A stretch of DNA of 64,000 nt, taken from contig QXCR01000135.1 in assembly GCA_004380135.1 (NCBI GenBank), forward strand, positions 1 to 64,000, given 5' to 3'. Shown piece after piece: positions 1-14,824 of this stretch. The first letter of the stretch is position 1; every line of letters begins with the position of its first letter. Origin of the DNA: Stemphylium vesicarium. Its lineage: Eukaryota > Ascomycota > Dothideomycetes > Pleosporales > Pleosporaceae. The notes below the pieces were generated by a model. The model was not told where the DNA came from. It worked only from the letters and a program-made list of their open reading frames with translations, and did not search any database. A program made the translations under genes and the position numbers.

Positions 1-1974
1 CTAATTATATGTAAGATATTTATATAAAGTAGATTTTACCCTAATATACTTAATAAATTTATTAATAAAGCTATTTAAATTAAAAATAGGTTATATAAAC
101 TTATATTGAAAAAAATCTTTTATTAAAAAATCTATATCTAAGTATTTATACATAACTAACTAAGATACTAGCCTTAATAGTTATATCTTAACTAAGAATA
201 TTAGTAAAGCTAAATATCTTAAGTCTTTAGTATATATACTATAAGTAGTTCTAAGCTAATATATTTTAATAATATTTGTAAAAAATAAAGTTAGCTAAAG
301 TTTTAGCGTAATAAGAGTAAGAAGCTAATTTTCTACTATATCTATAGTAAAGTTGGCTATATAGTATAGAAATATTATAATAAAAATAAAATTATATAAT
401 AAGTTAATATACTTAGAAAGATAAGTAAACTAGCTAATAAATTATAAGAAGTTATTTTAAAATATATTACTAAACACTAAGTAGATAGTAAAGAAAGTAT
501 TTTTAAAGAAATTAAGAATCCTATTATTATTAGAACTAAAGATCTAGATAAGTTATTTATATCTAATAAGAAGTATAATATACTAAAAGAAGATATAGTA
601 AAGCTACTACGCACTAAGTATAATAGAATAGCTACGCTTATAGAAATATATTAATTAAGTACGCCCTATATAAAATTACTAGAGATAGAGTTACTATTAT
701 TATTAATTAATAGCCTACTTTATTATTTTAATAATAATTTAGTAGATAATACTATAGAATCTTAGAATATCTTAAAAACTATATAATAGTACTTCTATAA
801 TTAAGCTATTAAAGTAAATTAGAATAAATAAAATATTCTTTTTAAAATTTAAAAGTTCTTATTTATACTAAAGAATCTTAAATAAGTTTAATAGATATTA
901 TAAATATAAGATAAATTAATAGTTATATCTTTTAATAAAGATATCTAAGAAATAACTCTATATACTATGAAATTAAATAACTAAATTATTAAAAATTTTA
1001 TTATAAGATATCTAAGAATTTATATAATACTCTAAAAATAATAAGCTATTATAAACTTAAGAAGTTACTAAATATTAGCTATAAACTTAATCTTAAAATA
1101 AATAAAAGATTAACTCAATAAATTAAAATTCTATAGTCTAGTATTAATATAATTTATATAATCTCTACTATACTAAGTTATTAAAAATTAGTTATTTATA
1201 ACTTTTATAAGACTTATTATTTAGAAAAGAAGAGATTTAGATATCCTCTAAAGGGAGTATATAAATTTTCTAATTATAAAACTAAATAGAAAATATGTAT
1301 TAAAGATATTTACTTAAAGTATTTATAAGATAACTATAAGAGTAATTATTTCTCTACTTATAAAGACTTATAAGATATTATCTAAATATAAATTATAAAT
1401 AAGATATAATATTTTGATAACTCTATTTATAAATATATAATATATAACTAGTAAATGTATTTAAGTAGCGCATATAATAAGCAATATAATATAAAGGAAT
1501 TCTATAGATTTAGACCTAAATCTTTTTTAGAATAGTAAATAAATAAGAAGGTCTAGCTAAAGAGATTAATATAATAAATCTTTTAAAACTTATTAAGCTA
1601 TTAGTATAGCTTAATAGAGTATAGATATATATTTTATTAGATTTAGAATTAGAAGTAAACTTTATTTTAGTATTTATAGTTGATAAAGCTAGATTTTAAT
1701 TATTATAGAAATATTAGTCTTACTTACTATAAGTTACTAATAGATATATAATACTAAGAGAAAGTAAAATTATATAAAAATTTATAAATATAACGCTTAA
1801 TATCTACTAATGTTAAAAAAGAATAGACTTAGAAGTCTTTAGATTAACTACCTATAATAATATATTAGGACTCTTTTAGCTATAAAAATATAGCCTATAA
1901 ATTAATTAAAAGTTAAAAAAACTATTATTTAAGTATTATAAACTAGATATAACTATAAGCTAGCCTATATATTA

Positions 1975-3840
1975 ACGTAAAGCACCACCGAGCCGGCCAC
2001 ACCACCAAGCTAGCCACTTTTTCTTAGCGCCGCGAACACCACATATAAATAGCGATGCAATTATAACGTATAATAATTTTAGATTAATAAGAGGGTAGAA
2101 TTAAACTTACCCTTTAGGCCTATACCTTATGTTAATTTTAGACCCTATAACGCGCTACTACTATCTTTAGTATATAATATTAGCGGCTCTCTAACTAACT
2201 CTATAAAATCTAATTTTAACGTAAAGTACTACTAAATAGCTAGAAGCTCTCTATAATAGAAGAGTAAATAGTTATATAATATATCTTTAAGCTTAATTCG
2301 CGAGGGTTTGCCCCCTAGCTATAAGAGGTAGTAAATATCGTAGATAAACTACTAGCCGTACGCGGTAGAATACCTATTAGTAAGAACTAGATAGAGCGCT
2401 TTATTTAGCGTACGGAGGAGCTTAAGATAGCCTTTAATTAAGTAAAAGATTACTAGAGAATACTCTAGAAGGACCTAGAGGTTATTAGCGCCTAATTTAA
2501 GCTTATATATAAGATAAAATCTAAGTATAAAGTCCTTAATAATAATATTTATAATTTTAATAAGATAGGCTTCTAAATAAGTATTATTAGCTAAATAAAA
2601 ATAGTTATAGATTTAGAATATTATATAAGACTAAATTTTATCTAGCTAAGTAATAGAAAGTAGGTTATAGTAATCTAGAGTATCTCTATTATAGGCTATA
2701 GTATTTTACCCTTTATTATCTATAAAGGGCGTATTTATATCTCTACTTAGTATAAGAAGAAGAATATTCTATATAACTAGAAGCTCTCTATATTAGAGAA
2801 TAGGTAGATAAATAATTAGCTTAGCCTTAAGTAGTTAAAGTACTTTAATTAGTATATAAAGTCGCGTTAGAAGAGATTATATAGGCTACTTATCTTAGAT
2901 AGCTATAAGAGCTATCTTAACTAGGATTTTAAGAACTTCTACTTTATATAGAAGATTCTAACTCTCTATATATCTACTTACTTATTATATATATTTTAGC
3001 TACTTAACATAGTATATTTCTTATTATTAAAACTAAAGTACTTCTAACGTATATAAGGCTTAGTATTATAACGCGTCTTCTATATTAATAAAGAAGGCTT
3101 CTTTCTAGCCTTTAAAGACATATTTTTTAATATATTTATATATAAGAACTATAAGAAGGCCTTTAAAGTAGTAGGGCTAGTTCCTATTAACGCGTAGAGA
3201 GTTCTTAATTGCCTTAAAGTCTATCTTCGTACGCTACTACCTATAGCCCTACTAGAATCGCCCTAGTAGTCTTAAACACTAAGTAATACACACGAATTTG
3301 GCTTATAAGTAAGGCTTATAAGCGATGCTATTATATAATCGCTAGAAGAAGCTAGAGGAGGCTTCTTAAAGCTTATTAAAGGAGCTAAGGAGATACTACA
3401 CTAAAATGCTATATAAGCTGCTCGCATCTATAAGCTTAAAGAGTAATTAGTAGCAATAACTAAGCGTAAAACTTAGAAGAGAAAGCAGGTCTAGCACGGC
3501 AGCACGATAGAGTACGGTGTAGTAGTATTATCTATAGCTAAAAGTGCAGCTATAGATAGTATAGTGTTAAAAAGAGTACGTAGTAGTAGTAGTTAAGAAA
3601 GAGCCTAACTAGCTTAATAGCGCTATAGTAACTATAGTAAGACTAGATATAATATCTATACGTACTAAAATAATATAAAAGAAGATTCTAAATCTATTAT
3701 AAGTATATTATACGTAGAATCTATAGATAATATTAAGTAATTAACTATTTCGTATATAGTATTCGCAATGCTAAGAAAAAGTGGCCGGCTTGGTGGTGTG
3801 GCTGGCTTGGTGGTGTGGCTGGCTCGGTGGTGCTTTACGT
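1975..3840 (+). mobile_element. Fot1/pogo-type DNA transposon, copy A1 (decayed)
   Basis: The ends form long inverted repeats starting ACGTAAAGCACCACC, and a TA lies on each side (1973-1974 and 3841-3842), the target expected for Tc1/mariner-Fot1 elements. Each TIR is built from repeats of a 16-17 base unit (CACCACCrAGC...GCCA), two in the left TIR and three in the right. The + strand carries a decayed DDE transposase. The F-[DN]-x-x-G-F block lies near 2548-2575 and the LLILD-type block near 2880-2930, with TAG/TAA in place of Gln codons. Length is 1,866 bases, usual for Fot1. It sits in the R3 retroelement. Confidence 0.88.
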
Positions 3841-5265
3841 TACTATTTTCTTAAAAAGTTTATAAGAAAGAATATACTATTAATATAGAATAAGAAAGTA
3901 GAAGACGCATTTTAGAGACTTAAAAATATTAGTATAATACTACTATACTTCTATATATCTTAATTAGAGTAACTCTTATACTTTAAGACTAATCTATTAG
4001 ATCTATTATTAAAAGAATTTACTAGCTAGCTATCTAAAGGCTAATAGTATTTTATTATCTACTACTTATATAAGCTTTTAAGATTATAGAAAAGTTATAG
4101 TATTTATAATAAAAATCTACTAACGTAGACCACCACTAAGCTAGTTAACCCACTAAGCTAGTTAAAAATGCTTAGCAGCCCCAACCCATATTACGCATCT
4201 TTAATTGAATCGCTCTTAAATAAAGAGCCTACATACGTCGTACTTAAATCTAATTTAGAAGATAACTCTATATCTTTTTTGCACGTTCGCGCATTGTGCC
4301 CTATTCCGCCGCAGTTCCCACAGCGCCGTAGAGCTGGTTAGGCTAGTTCTTAATCACTACTACCACGAGCCTTCTTAGATCGCTGAGGCGCTGCAGACGC
4401 CTCAGCGGCTACCTGCGCTGCTGCAATTCCATACTCTATAGTGCCACCGTGCTACATCCGCTTGCGCTTACGCGTTTTGCGCTTAGTTATTACTACTAAT
4501 TACTCTTTAAGCTCATCAATCTAAGTAGCTTAAAGCGCGTTTTAGTATAGTATTAGCTTACTACCTTTTATAAGCTAGGAGAAGCTATCCTAAGCTATAA
4601 TAGGCGAGCGAGTAAAAGACTTACGTATAAACTTTAACTAAGATCTAAATTCGTGCGTATTACTTAGAGTCTTTGACTACTATAGCATTTCTAGAAGAAG
4701 GGGTTCTAGTAGAGTACGAAACTATACTTTAAGGCGATCTAATATTACTTACGTATTAATAGGGACTATCCCTAATGCCTTAAAGGCCTTATATTAGTTC
4801 TTTTCTATAAATATATAAAAAAACGCGCTCTTAAAGGTAGAGAGAAAGCCTTCTTTATTAATATAGAAGACGCATTAGCGCGCTAAGTCTCTAACGCGCT
4901 AGGAGTACTTACGCTTTAGCGGCGAAAAGTAGACCACGTTAAGTAGCTAGAGAATATACGATAAGTAAAGTAGTATATAGAGGGTTAGAATCTTATATTT
5001 AAGGTAGTAGTCCTTAAAACTCTAGTTAAGATAGCTCTTATAGCTATCTAGAATAAGTAGCTAGTATACCTCTATCTAGCGCGTCTTTATATGCGCGTTA
5101 AAGTGCTTTAACTACTCTAGACTAAGCGCGTTATTAGTCTAGCTATTCTCTAATACTAAGAGCTTCTAATTACGTAGTATATCTACCTCTTTATACTACG
5201 CTAGGATGTGGATGCGTCCCTTAAAGATAATAAAGGGCAGGGTCGCGTATCTATTAGCGTAGATG

Positions 5266-5734
5266 TGTGAAGGTCCGTCCTTAGAGGGTCCTAGGGTTGG
5301 TTCTTAGGAATAAGCTAGGCGCGTAATAGACAAGATAAGTTAAATATAATATAAAGATTAATAAATAACTTAAGAGTTTAAGAATTAAGTACTAATTTTT
5401 AAAATTTAAAGTTAAATATAGTAACTATATAAGTATATTATCTAGTAGCTATATACTTAAGAAATATAACTTAATATCTTATATATTTTATGAGGTCCTA
5501 TATATTCTATATATAATACCTTATAAGATATTATAGAATATTATAGAATAGTATAGAATATATATAACTTATTTTATAATAGTTTTCTATTAAGAGTATA
5601 TAATTATATAAGCTATAAAGTAATACTACTTATTAAATTTCTAAAGATTAGCTATTTACTTAACTTATATAAAATAACTTCTTTATTACTTCTATATATA
5701 AGTTATTATACTCTATCTTCTTAGAATTATAATA
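5266..5734 (-). repeat. 3' LTR of retroelement R1 (left in window)
   Basis: About 469 bases. The outer end (5266 onward, TGTGAAGGTCCGTCC) is unmutated, while the inner end (5700-5734) has nearly every CpA turned to TpA compared with the family end GTTCGTAACA. Confidence 0.85.
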
Positions 5735-7656
5735 CTATCTCTCTCTTTTCTATTTTATATTCTTATAAATTAATCTTATAGTTTTCTATACTATTATTTA
5801 TTATTATACTCTAAGTTAATATATAAATAGTATTAGTTAGATAGCTATATTTAATTATTAATATTGCGTAAGAAAAAATCTAGAGTATCGCATATTACTA
5901 TTAAAGAAGAATTATAGAAATTATTATCGCAATAGTATAAAGTCGTGCGTACTAGTAGAGATTCCCTTACTCGACTTTTCTTAGTTAAATTAGAAGCTAG
6001 CTTACTTAGAATAATAGGTGTCTAAGACTAATATAGTAGAAGTAGTAATATTAAATACTCTATTAGTAGTACGTATAAAGAAGAATTATTTTTATAAATA
6101 AAGAAAAGTATTAAAGCGTTACAAATAGTAATATATAAATAAGTTAGAAAAATTTATAAAGAAGATTAAAGCGCTAGAGATAGTAAATAATATTAATTAA
6201 AAAGTATATCTTCTTAAAGATAATATAATACCTAGTACTTTTATATTAAATTAAGTACTTTTAGACTAGCTTTCTTAGATAAATATTCTACTTTTAAAAA
6301 GTAGCTAAATACTTTATATAATACTTTATAAGTAGCTAATAATAGTTTATAAAATTTATATCTAGTTTTTAGATATTATTACCTCTAGGGTAGTCTAATT
6401 ATTTAACTAAATATTCTTTATTATTACTCTATATTTAGTATATAAGAATTCTCTTAACTTTAAATTTATTTATTTTTCTATTTTATAATAAAAGGTTTTC
6501 TAGAGTAGTATTTTAAGATTTACTAATTCTATTATATTAATATAGAATCTTAGATATATCTTTATATTAGATAGAAAGTTAAGTATATAAATAACTAGTC
6601 CTTTCTAATTAAGAATTAAAAATAGTCTAATCTTAATATTATTAAGTCCCTTATTAGATTATATAGTATAAAGGTTCTTTAAAAGTAGAGAAACTTTATT
6701 CCCTCTTTTTAGCTAAGGTACTATTTTTTATTTCTTATTAATATATAAAATACTTTAGAGTTATATTTTTTTAAGTTCGCTCTATTATAACTTATATACT
6801 AATTTTAGCTTATTAGCTATAGTAATAGCTACTTCTATTTTCAGGCTTAGTAGTATACGTGTAGAGAGATTTAGGTATCTTCTATAGTTTATATAGAATA
6901 GAGTCTATTCTATAGACTCTAAAGGCTTATATTTATAGGCTATCTATACTTTAAGTAGTAGTAAAACCTAGTTATTTTACTAGTAGTTAATATAGATCTA
7001 TAGGTAGGCTTTTATTAAATAATTTATTTACTCTATTTATCTATCTATTTATAGATAATAAGCTATTAATAGCTTTCTTTTAGTACTAATTATAGTTAGT
7101 AGTACTATCTAAAAATTTAAAGTAAAGAGCTTATCTTTATTACTAATAATTAATTTTAGTATTCTATAATATCTAATAACGTAATTATTAATTATAAATA
7201 TAAGTTATACTACTATAAAATATTTATTAAAGGTAATTTACTTAGCTTACTTTATAAAATAATTAACTATTATAAGAATTTTATTATTTAATACTTTAGT
7301 AAAAAGGTCTCTTAAGTCTAGTAGGCCTATAATAAAGTCTATAGAGATATCTAACTATAGTATATTAAGTAGCTCTATTACTTACATTTCTCTATAAGGT
7401 GCGTAAGTACTATATTTATTCTTTTAATACTCTATAAATTTAGTAATAAAAGAGGTAATCTTATCTTTTACATATAGGAACTTATAATTTCGCTTAATAG
7501 GTTTTATTATTTAAGTAATACTAGAGTAACTTTATATAAAGTTTTTATAATTTGACTTAATAATTACTTTGTATAATTCTTTTAATATTATATTAGTAGT
7601 TTATATAGTTTAGTCTAATATCTTTACTAATTCTAATAATCTATCTTTATAGTATA

Positions 7657-9518
7657 ACGTACCTCACGGGCTCGTGGATCACCCAGGCTCGTGGATTACT
7701 TTTGCCAAGCCCCTACCAAACTCTACCTTCCTACGTGATGCCTTAATAATAACGCTAGATAGAACCTTCTAATAAATATTAGATATAGACTACTCTTTAG
7801 GCTCTTAAATAAGACGTAATACTCTCTTAGTAATACGCTATAACTATTTATAATATTACTTAATTAATACTAAGCTACTAACGCGTAGAATAGACTCTAT
7901 AAGTAGATTACTAGCCTAAATTAAAGAATCTAACTAAGAATAAGAAGGACGTAGTTATTAAGTATATACTTAAGCTAGTTACCTAAGGATTTCCCCCTAG
8001 GCTTATAGCTATAGCTAATATAGCTAATTCTTTGCGCGTAGAGCGCAATATAGGCTAAGTTAGCTTAAACTAGCCTAGTACGTTTATTAAAGGCCACTCT
8101 AAGCTTATAACGAAGTTTAATCGCAAATATAATTATAAGAGAGCCCTCTATAAGGATTCTAAGATTATATAAGACTAGTTTAGCCTAGTAGCTAATATTA
8201 AAGCTAAGTATAGTATCCTAGATAAAGATATATTTAACTTTAATAAGGCTAGCTTTATAATAGGCTAGATATCTACTAGTTTAGTTATTATAGCTTTAGA
8301 GAGATAAGGACGGCTAAAGATAGTATAGTAAGATAATAGAGAGTAGATAATAGTTATCTAAAGTATTAACGCGATAGAGTAGGCTATTCTACTCTTTATT
8401 ATCTTTAAAGGCTACTATTACCTCTTTACCTAGTATAAGAAGAGAGATCTACTTTATAATTAGGTTATTATAGTATTTAAGAATAGCTAAATAATAAATA
8501 AGCTTAGCCTATAGTAGTTAAAGCACTTTAATAAGTATATAAAGAAGAGAGTAGTTAGTAGCTACTAACTATTTATAATTAATAGCTATAAGAGCTATAA
8601 CTTACTCACTTTCTAGGAATACTATAAGGAGAATAAGATTATTACTATCTATATACCTCTATACTTATTATACCTCTTATAGCCTCTTAATATAGGTTAT
8701 TTCTTACTTTTAAAGATAGTATATAGTTACTAAGCTAAGAATCTTATATATAATTAGATTATCTATATTATAAAGCTTAAGTTCTTACTATACTTTATAC
8801 GCGCCTATAATATAGTAATTACTTCTAGTAATATCTAAGAAGAGTTTTAAGGCGCTAGATTAGTTCTATTTAACCTAGAATAGATTATAATAGCGCTTAA
8901 TATCTAGCTACGTACTCTATTACTACTACTCCCTAGTAATAAGCTCTAGTAGTTATAAACTCTATGTAATACCCTTAAATTAGGGTCGCAATTAACGCTC
9001 GTAAAGGTAAGAATTTAGAGATATATAGATAGCTTACTAACGTCTATAGTAGAGGCTTTTAAGAAGGTCTTAAAGGGAGTAGTAATTATTATATATAAGC
9101 TAGTATTAGCGTAAAAGGAGATTATAGAGCTTTAAGTAGTAAATAAGGCTACTACGCGATATAGATTATATAAAAGAAAGTAGATTTAAGTAGAAAGGAC
9201 CTTAATAGTTAAGAATAAGGCTTATTTAGCTACTCTTAAGGACTTTAGGGCGCGTAGTAATAGAAAGAAGCTAAAGAGGTAGGTACGCGCTAAAGTAGGT
9301 AAACTATCTTAATAATAGTATATATAGTATAAAGAGACTAGGTATAATACGCGTACCTACTAGAAGGTAGTAGAAGTAGACTCTAAATAATATCGCATCT
9401 TGCTTTATACTATATAGGGCTAAAGTGGGCTATTTTGCGCCAGAATGGGGTGGTTTTGGTGGGGGCTTGGCAAAAGTGATCCACGAGCCCGGGTGATCCA
9501 CGAGCCCGTGAGGTACGT
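7657..9518 (+). mobile_element. Fot1/pogo-type DNA transposon, copy D (decayed)
   Basis: Near-perfect inverted repeats of about 60 bases begin ACGTACCTCACGGGC and are flanked by TA on both sides. Each TIR has two copies of a GGGCTCGTGGATCAC-type unit. The + strand has a decayed DDE transposase: the F-N-F-[DN]-x-A-x-F block is near 8230-8270 and the LL-x-[DN]-x-y-x-S block near 8570-8610. Length is 1,862 bases. The inner TIR motif TTTGCCAAG-x-CC is shared with copy C, so D and C appear to be sister families. It is nested in R1, the fourth level of nesting (R3, B, R1, D). Confidence 0.88.
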
Positions 9519-12500
9519 TATAAGTATTATAGATTTATTAATTATTCTTATTTCTATAATATTCTATCTATAGCTAAGAGTATTAGCTTTACTATTATCT
9601 TTTATTAGTATAAATATAATCTTAAACTTAATTTATCTTAGTTTCTATAATTATTAAATTTATTATTTATTAAGTACTTTAGTAGTTATAAATATAATTA
9701 AGTTCTTATTATTTAAGAATATTATAAGTTCTAAGTAACTCTTAGTATATATTCTCTAATACTTTTAATAAGTAATTATAGCTAATAGCTTCTTATTATT
9801 AATATTATAATTCTTCTTTAGTCTTAAAAGCTTATATTAATAGTAAACTATAGTATACTAATAGCTTTTATATAATTAGCTAATATATTCTCTTAGTATA
9901 AGATCTAACAAGTTAGTCTTAAAGTATAGAAGTTACTATTATTAGAATATATAGAAGTATAGTAGTATTATACTTATATTTTTAAGCGTCTAAAAGGCGT
10001 CTTCTACTTTTTTATTTTATATAAATAGTATATTCTTTTTTTTAAATTCTATTTATAAAATAGTAAGTTTAGAGTAATTTATAATAAATTATTAGATAAA
10101 ATTAAAAAATTCTAAGAAGAATTATATTTTGTTAATTATCTTTAATAGTAGCTATTTCTTAATTATTTTAATCTTTTCTTTACTTATATATACTTAAATA
10201 GCTCCTATATTATATTCTAAGAAAGTAATTTCTTTTTTATAGAATTTATATTTCTTTAACTTAAGTTATAAGTTAAACTAGTCTAAGTACTTTAGTCCTA
10301 TATAGATATATTTAGTATACTCTTATTTTTTCTTAGAGTAGATAAGAATATTATCTAAATATATAATAATAAAGATATCTAGATAAGCTTTTAATATATT
10401 ATTAATAAGTTTTTAAAATATTATTAAGGCGTTAATAAGTTTAAAAGGTATAATAATATATTTCTAGTATCTATATTATATTTAGAATACTATCTTCTAT
10501 TCTTTACTTTTCTTTATTTTAATAAGATAGTATTTATTTTATATATTTATTACTATAGAAATTCTAATATAAGATAATTAATTTTAGAATTTTTTAATAT
10601 TTAGTAATAGATATTAATTCTTTATTATAATATTATTAAGCTTATAATCGTTTATATATATTCTTAGTAGTCTCTTCTTCTTTAGTATAAAAAGTATTAA
10701 GAATTCTATTAATAATTTAAAAAGTCTAATATATTCTTTCTTTAAATTCTTATTTAGCTACTTTCTTAATACTTTAAGTTCTATCTCTAATAATTAATAT
10801 ATAAATTTAAAGGGTAGAGTTTTCTTTTTTATTAAAATATTTTTATAATTCTAGACTTAATACTTTAATAAGATTTTACTATTAATTAATTTTATAAAGA
10901 GGTACTTAAATTCTTTATATTTATTTAATATATTAGAAGTTATATATTTTTCTAAAACTCTAACTTTATAATTTAAAGATATTTTAATAATTTTATTAAA
11001 TTAAACTCTTATATCTTAAGACTATACTTATATAAAATTTACTAACTTTTAGTAATATTATAAATTTCTCTTTTATTTACTATTAAAATTAATTAATATA
11101 TAAACTAGCTTATAGTTATATTTAGTCTATAATATTTAAATAAAAACTTCTTTAACTTCTAGTTAATCTATAGATTATATCTTTATAGCTAAAAAAGTTC
11201 TATTATAATTTTATAAGTAGCTAGTCTAAAAATACCTAAATCTATTTTTTTCTAATACTTTTAGATATTAAGCGTTATATTAGTAACTTTATATATAATC
11301 TTACTTTTTCTTATAATTAATTATCTATTAGTAACTTATAGTAGGTATAACTAATATTTCTATAATAATTAAAGTTTAGCTTTATCTACTATATATACTA
11401 AAGTATAGTTTTCTTCTAATTCTAAATCTACTAAAGTATATATTTATTCTCTATTAAGCTATACTAGTAGCTTAGTAAGTATTAAGAAATTTACTATATT
11501 AATTTTCTTAGCTAGACTTTCTTAGCTATTTACTAATTTAAAAAAGACTTAATTCTAAATTTATAGAGTTCTTTTATATTATAGTACTTATTATATACGC
11601 TACTTAGGTATATTTACTAGTTATACTTCTTATATTTATAGATAGAGTTATTAATATATTATATCTTATATATAGTTTATATTTTAATAATATCTTATAA
11701 GTCTTTATAACTAGAGAAAAAAGTATTCTTATACTTATTCTATAAGTACTCTAGGTATATATTATTAATATATATATTTTATTTTAACTTATACTTAGGG
11801 AATTTATATATCTTTCTTAGAGATTATATAAATTTCTTCTTTTCTAAGTAATAAGTCTTATAGAAGTGATATATATAACTAGTCTATAATAACTTAGTAT
11901 AATAAAGATTATAAGAATTATACTAATACTAGACTAAAGTATCTTAGCTTATTTAGTTAATTTTTTATTTACTCTAAGATTAGCTTTATAGCTACTACTT
12001 TTTTATTTGTTTAGTTTATAATAGCTTATTATTTTAAATGTATTATATAAACTCTTAGATATCTTATTTTAGAAATTTAATTATTTAACTATTTAATTTT
12101 ATAGTATATAGAGTTATCTCCTAAATATCTTTATTAGAAGATAAAATTATAAGTTTATTTTATACTTATAGTATCTATTTAAATTATTAAAAGTCTTTTA
12201 ATATTAGTAGAAACTTTTTAATTTTTAGAAGAATATTTACTTAATCTTAATTATTTCTATAAGCTAGATTATAGAAGTACTATTATATAATTTATAAGAT
12301 ATTTAAGATTTCTATAGTATAATCTACTAGTTTCTTATTAAAGTAGTAAAGTAGGCTATTAATTTATAATAATAGTAACTCTATTTCTAGTAAGCTTATA
12401 TAGGGCGTGCTTAATTAATATTTTTTCTTAACTATAGCTATCTTATTATACTTAGTGCGTAGTAGCTTTATTACGTCTTCTTTTAGTATATTATACTTCT

Positions 12501-13571
12501 TATTAGATATAAATAAGTTATCTAAGTATTTAATATATATAATAGTAAGGTTTTTAATTTCTTTAAAGATACTTTCTTTACTATTTACTTAGTATTTAAT
12601 TATAGATTTTATAATAACTTCTTATAATTTATAAGCTAGTTTACTAATCTTTCTAAGTATATTAACTTATTATATAATCTTATTTTTACTATAATAATTT
12701 TATACTATTTAGCCTACTTTACTATAGATATAGTAAGTAATTAGCTTCTTATTTTTATTATACTAAAACCTTATCTAATCTAGTTCTTTATTAATATTCT
12801 TAAGTTATATAAGCTTATAGCTATTTATAGCGTATATACTAAAGACTTAAGATATATAGCTTTATTAATATTCTTAGTTAAGATATAAATAATAAGGCTA
12901 GTATCTTAGTTAGTTATTTATAGGTTTTTAGATATAAGTTCTTTAATTAAATAGTTTTTCGTCTTATATAATCTTATATAACTTATTACTAATTTAAATA
13001 GCTTTATTTATAAGTTTATAAAGTATATTAAAGTAAGATCTATTTTATATTAATTTCTACTATAAAGTTAGCTTAAGATCTTATTAATATATTTATATTA
13101 AAGCATTATTATTCTAAATAATAACTATAGAGTATTATTAGAATCTAGTTATATAGTAAGTAGTAAATCTAGTCTATTTAAGTCTTTAAATCTTTTTTTT
13201 TATAATTACTAATTCTTTTAAAAGTAAGAACACTTCTTTTATTTTAGCTTTAAAAGCGTTCTAGTTATTAATAAGATTAATATTATCTTAGTTATTAATA
13301 TTATTATTTATATATTAGTATAAAATAGAGTTAGCCTACTTCTCTATATTACTATAAAGAAAGATAGTAGTCTATATAACTTTATTATTATTATTAAACT
13401 TATCTTCTTTAATATAGAAGTATCTATTAACTTAGTATAGCTAAGCTTTAAGCTTATTATAGTTATTATAATATAAATTAGACTTCTTACTATATACTAA
13501 GATATAAGTAGTGTCTATAGTTATATCTAGAGTATCTATTACTATATTATTTATTTTAAGAGTATTTAAAG

Positions 13572-14013
13572 TATAAAGGTTTATTTTTAGAAAATCTAAA
13601 ATTAATTCTTAGAAATAAACTAGGCACGTAATAAATAAGATAAGTTTAATATAATATAAAGATTAATAAATAATTTAAAATTTAAGAATTAAGTACTAAT
13701 TCTTAAATTTTGAAATTAAATATAGTAACTATATACTTATAGAATATAATTTAATATTTTATATATTTTATAAGGTCCTATATATTCTATATATAATATT
13801 TAATAAAATATTATAAGATATTATAGAATATTAGATAATATATTTAACTTATTTTATAATAGCCTTTTACTAAGACTATAGAGTTATATAAGCTATAAGG
13901 TAATACTACTTATTAATTTTTAAAGATTAACTATTTACTTAACTTATATAAAGTAACTCTTTTATTACTTTTATATATAGATTGCCGTGCCCTATCTTCT
14001 TAGGTTCGTAACA
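13572..14013 (-). repeat. 5' LTR of retroelement R1 (right in window)
   Basis: About 442 bases. Here the inner edge (13572-13620) is heavily mutated and the outer edge (13979-14013, ending GTTCGTAACA) is almost intact, the mirror image of the partner LTR. Confidence 0.85.
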
Positions 14014-14391
14014 AGATGCTCTAGATAACTATAATATAATCGCGATCACCTAGCTAAACTAGCTCTAGTTAAGCACGTCTCTCTACGCCTATAATAACCT
14101 TTATTAAGCTAATAACGCCTATCTAGAAGCTAGTCTTATTAAAGTCATATACGTCGTCGTTATAGATACTATACTTAGCTTTAGTGTCCTCTACTAGCAT
14201 GAACTACGCGCTAGTTATCTCTAGATCTTCTTATAGTATTCTCTACCTATCCTTTACTTAATTAAAGGCTATTTTAAGCTTAGCTAAACGCGCTATAAAG
14301 TAATTAGGCTAGTTTTTGCCTACAGGCTCGCCACCGCGTATAGCTAGCATTTTATTGGCCATATCTGCCACCTCGCATAGCTGGGGCGCGA

Positions 14392-14824
14392 TGTGAAGGT
14401 CCGTCCTTAGAGAGTCCTAGGGTTAGTTCTTAGGAATAAGCTAGGCGCGTAATAGACGAGATAAGTTAAGTACGATATAAAGATTAATAAATAACTTAAG
14501 AGTTTAAGAATTAAGTACTAATTCTTAGATTTTAAAGTTAAATATAGTAACTATAAAGGTGCGCTATCTAGTAGCTATATACTTATATAATAGTTATAGT
14601 AACTTCTAGTAATAGTTATAATAGTCGTAATTACTCCTAGCGATAGTTGCGGCAGTCGTGATCGCTCCTAGCAATAGTCCTTAGCGCAGTGATCGGTCAC
14701 GTGACTGCTGACAGTCAGCGTTTTGCAGGATCGCTATCCTGGTCTTGCTCGTGCGGCGCGGTTGCGGCGTGGTTGCGGCGTGGTTGCGGCGTGGTCGTAA
14801 GCGTTTTGACTTCGGGTCGTAATA
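14392..14824 (-). mobile_element. solo LTR S2 with a divergent U3 half
   Basis: It begins TGTGAAGGTCCGTCC and ends GTCGTAATA, with the 5-base duplication CGCGA at 14387-14391 and 14825-14829. The first ~195 bases match the family LTR. The remainder is unrelated to the other LTRs, GC-rich and little mutated. It holds a GTCACGTGAC palindrome (14696-14705, an E-box core), an inverted repeat GCTGACAGTCAGC (14707-14719) and three perfect 11-base repeats GTTGCGGCGTG at 14761-14793. It lies in transposon B. Confidence 0.85.

Larger units (their letters stand above)
5266..14013 (-). mobile_element. full-length Gypsy-type LTR retroelement (R1), minus orientation, RIP-mutated
   Basis: It is bounded by LTRs at 5266-5734 and 13572-14013, in minus orientation (TGTGAAGG at the left, GTAACA at the right). 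The 5-base duplication AGATG lies at 5261-5265 and 14014-14018. On the minus strand the reverse-transcriptase YLDD-type motif is seen near 10344-10363 and the zinc-knuckle region near 12670-12745. Without the DNA transposon at 7657-9518 it is about 6.88 kb, matching the second full copy (6.86 kb). Gln codons are widely replaced by stops. It is inserted in transposon B and cannot be active. Confidence 0.88.

Noticed and set aside
14761..14793. Three 11-base repeats as a CRISPR-like array
   Set aside because: No spacers, a tandem repeat inside a solo LTR of a fungus.
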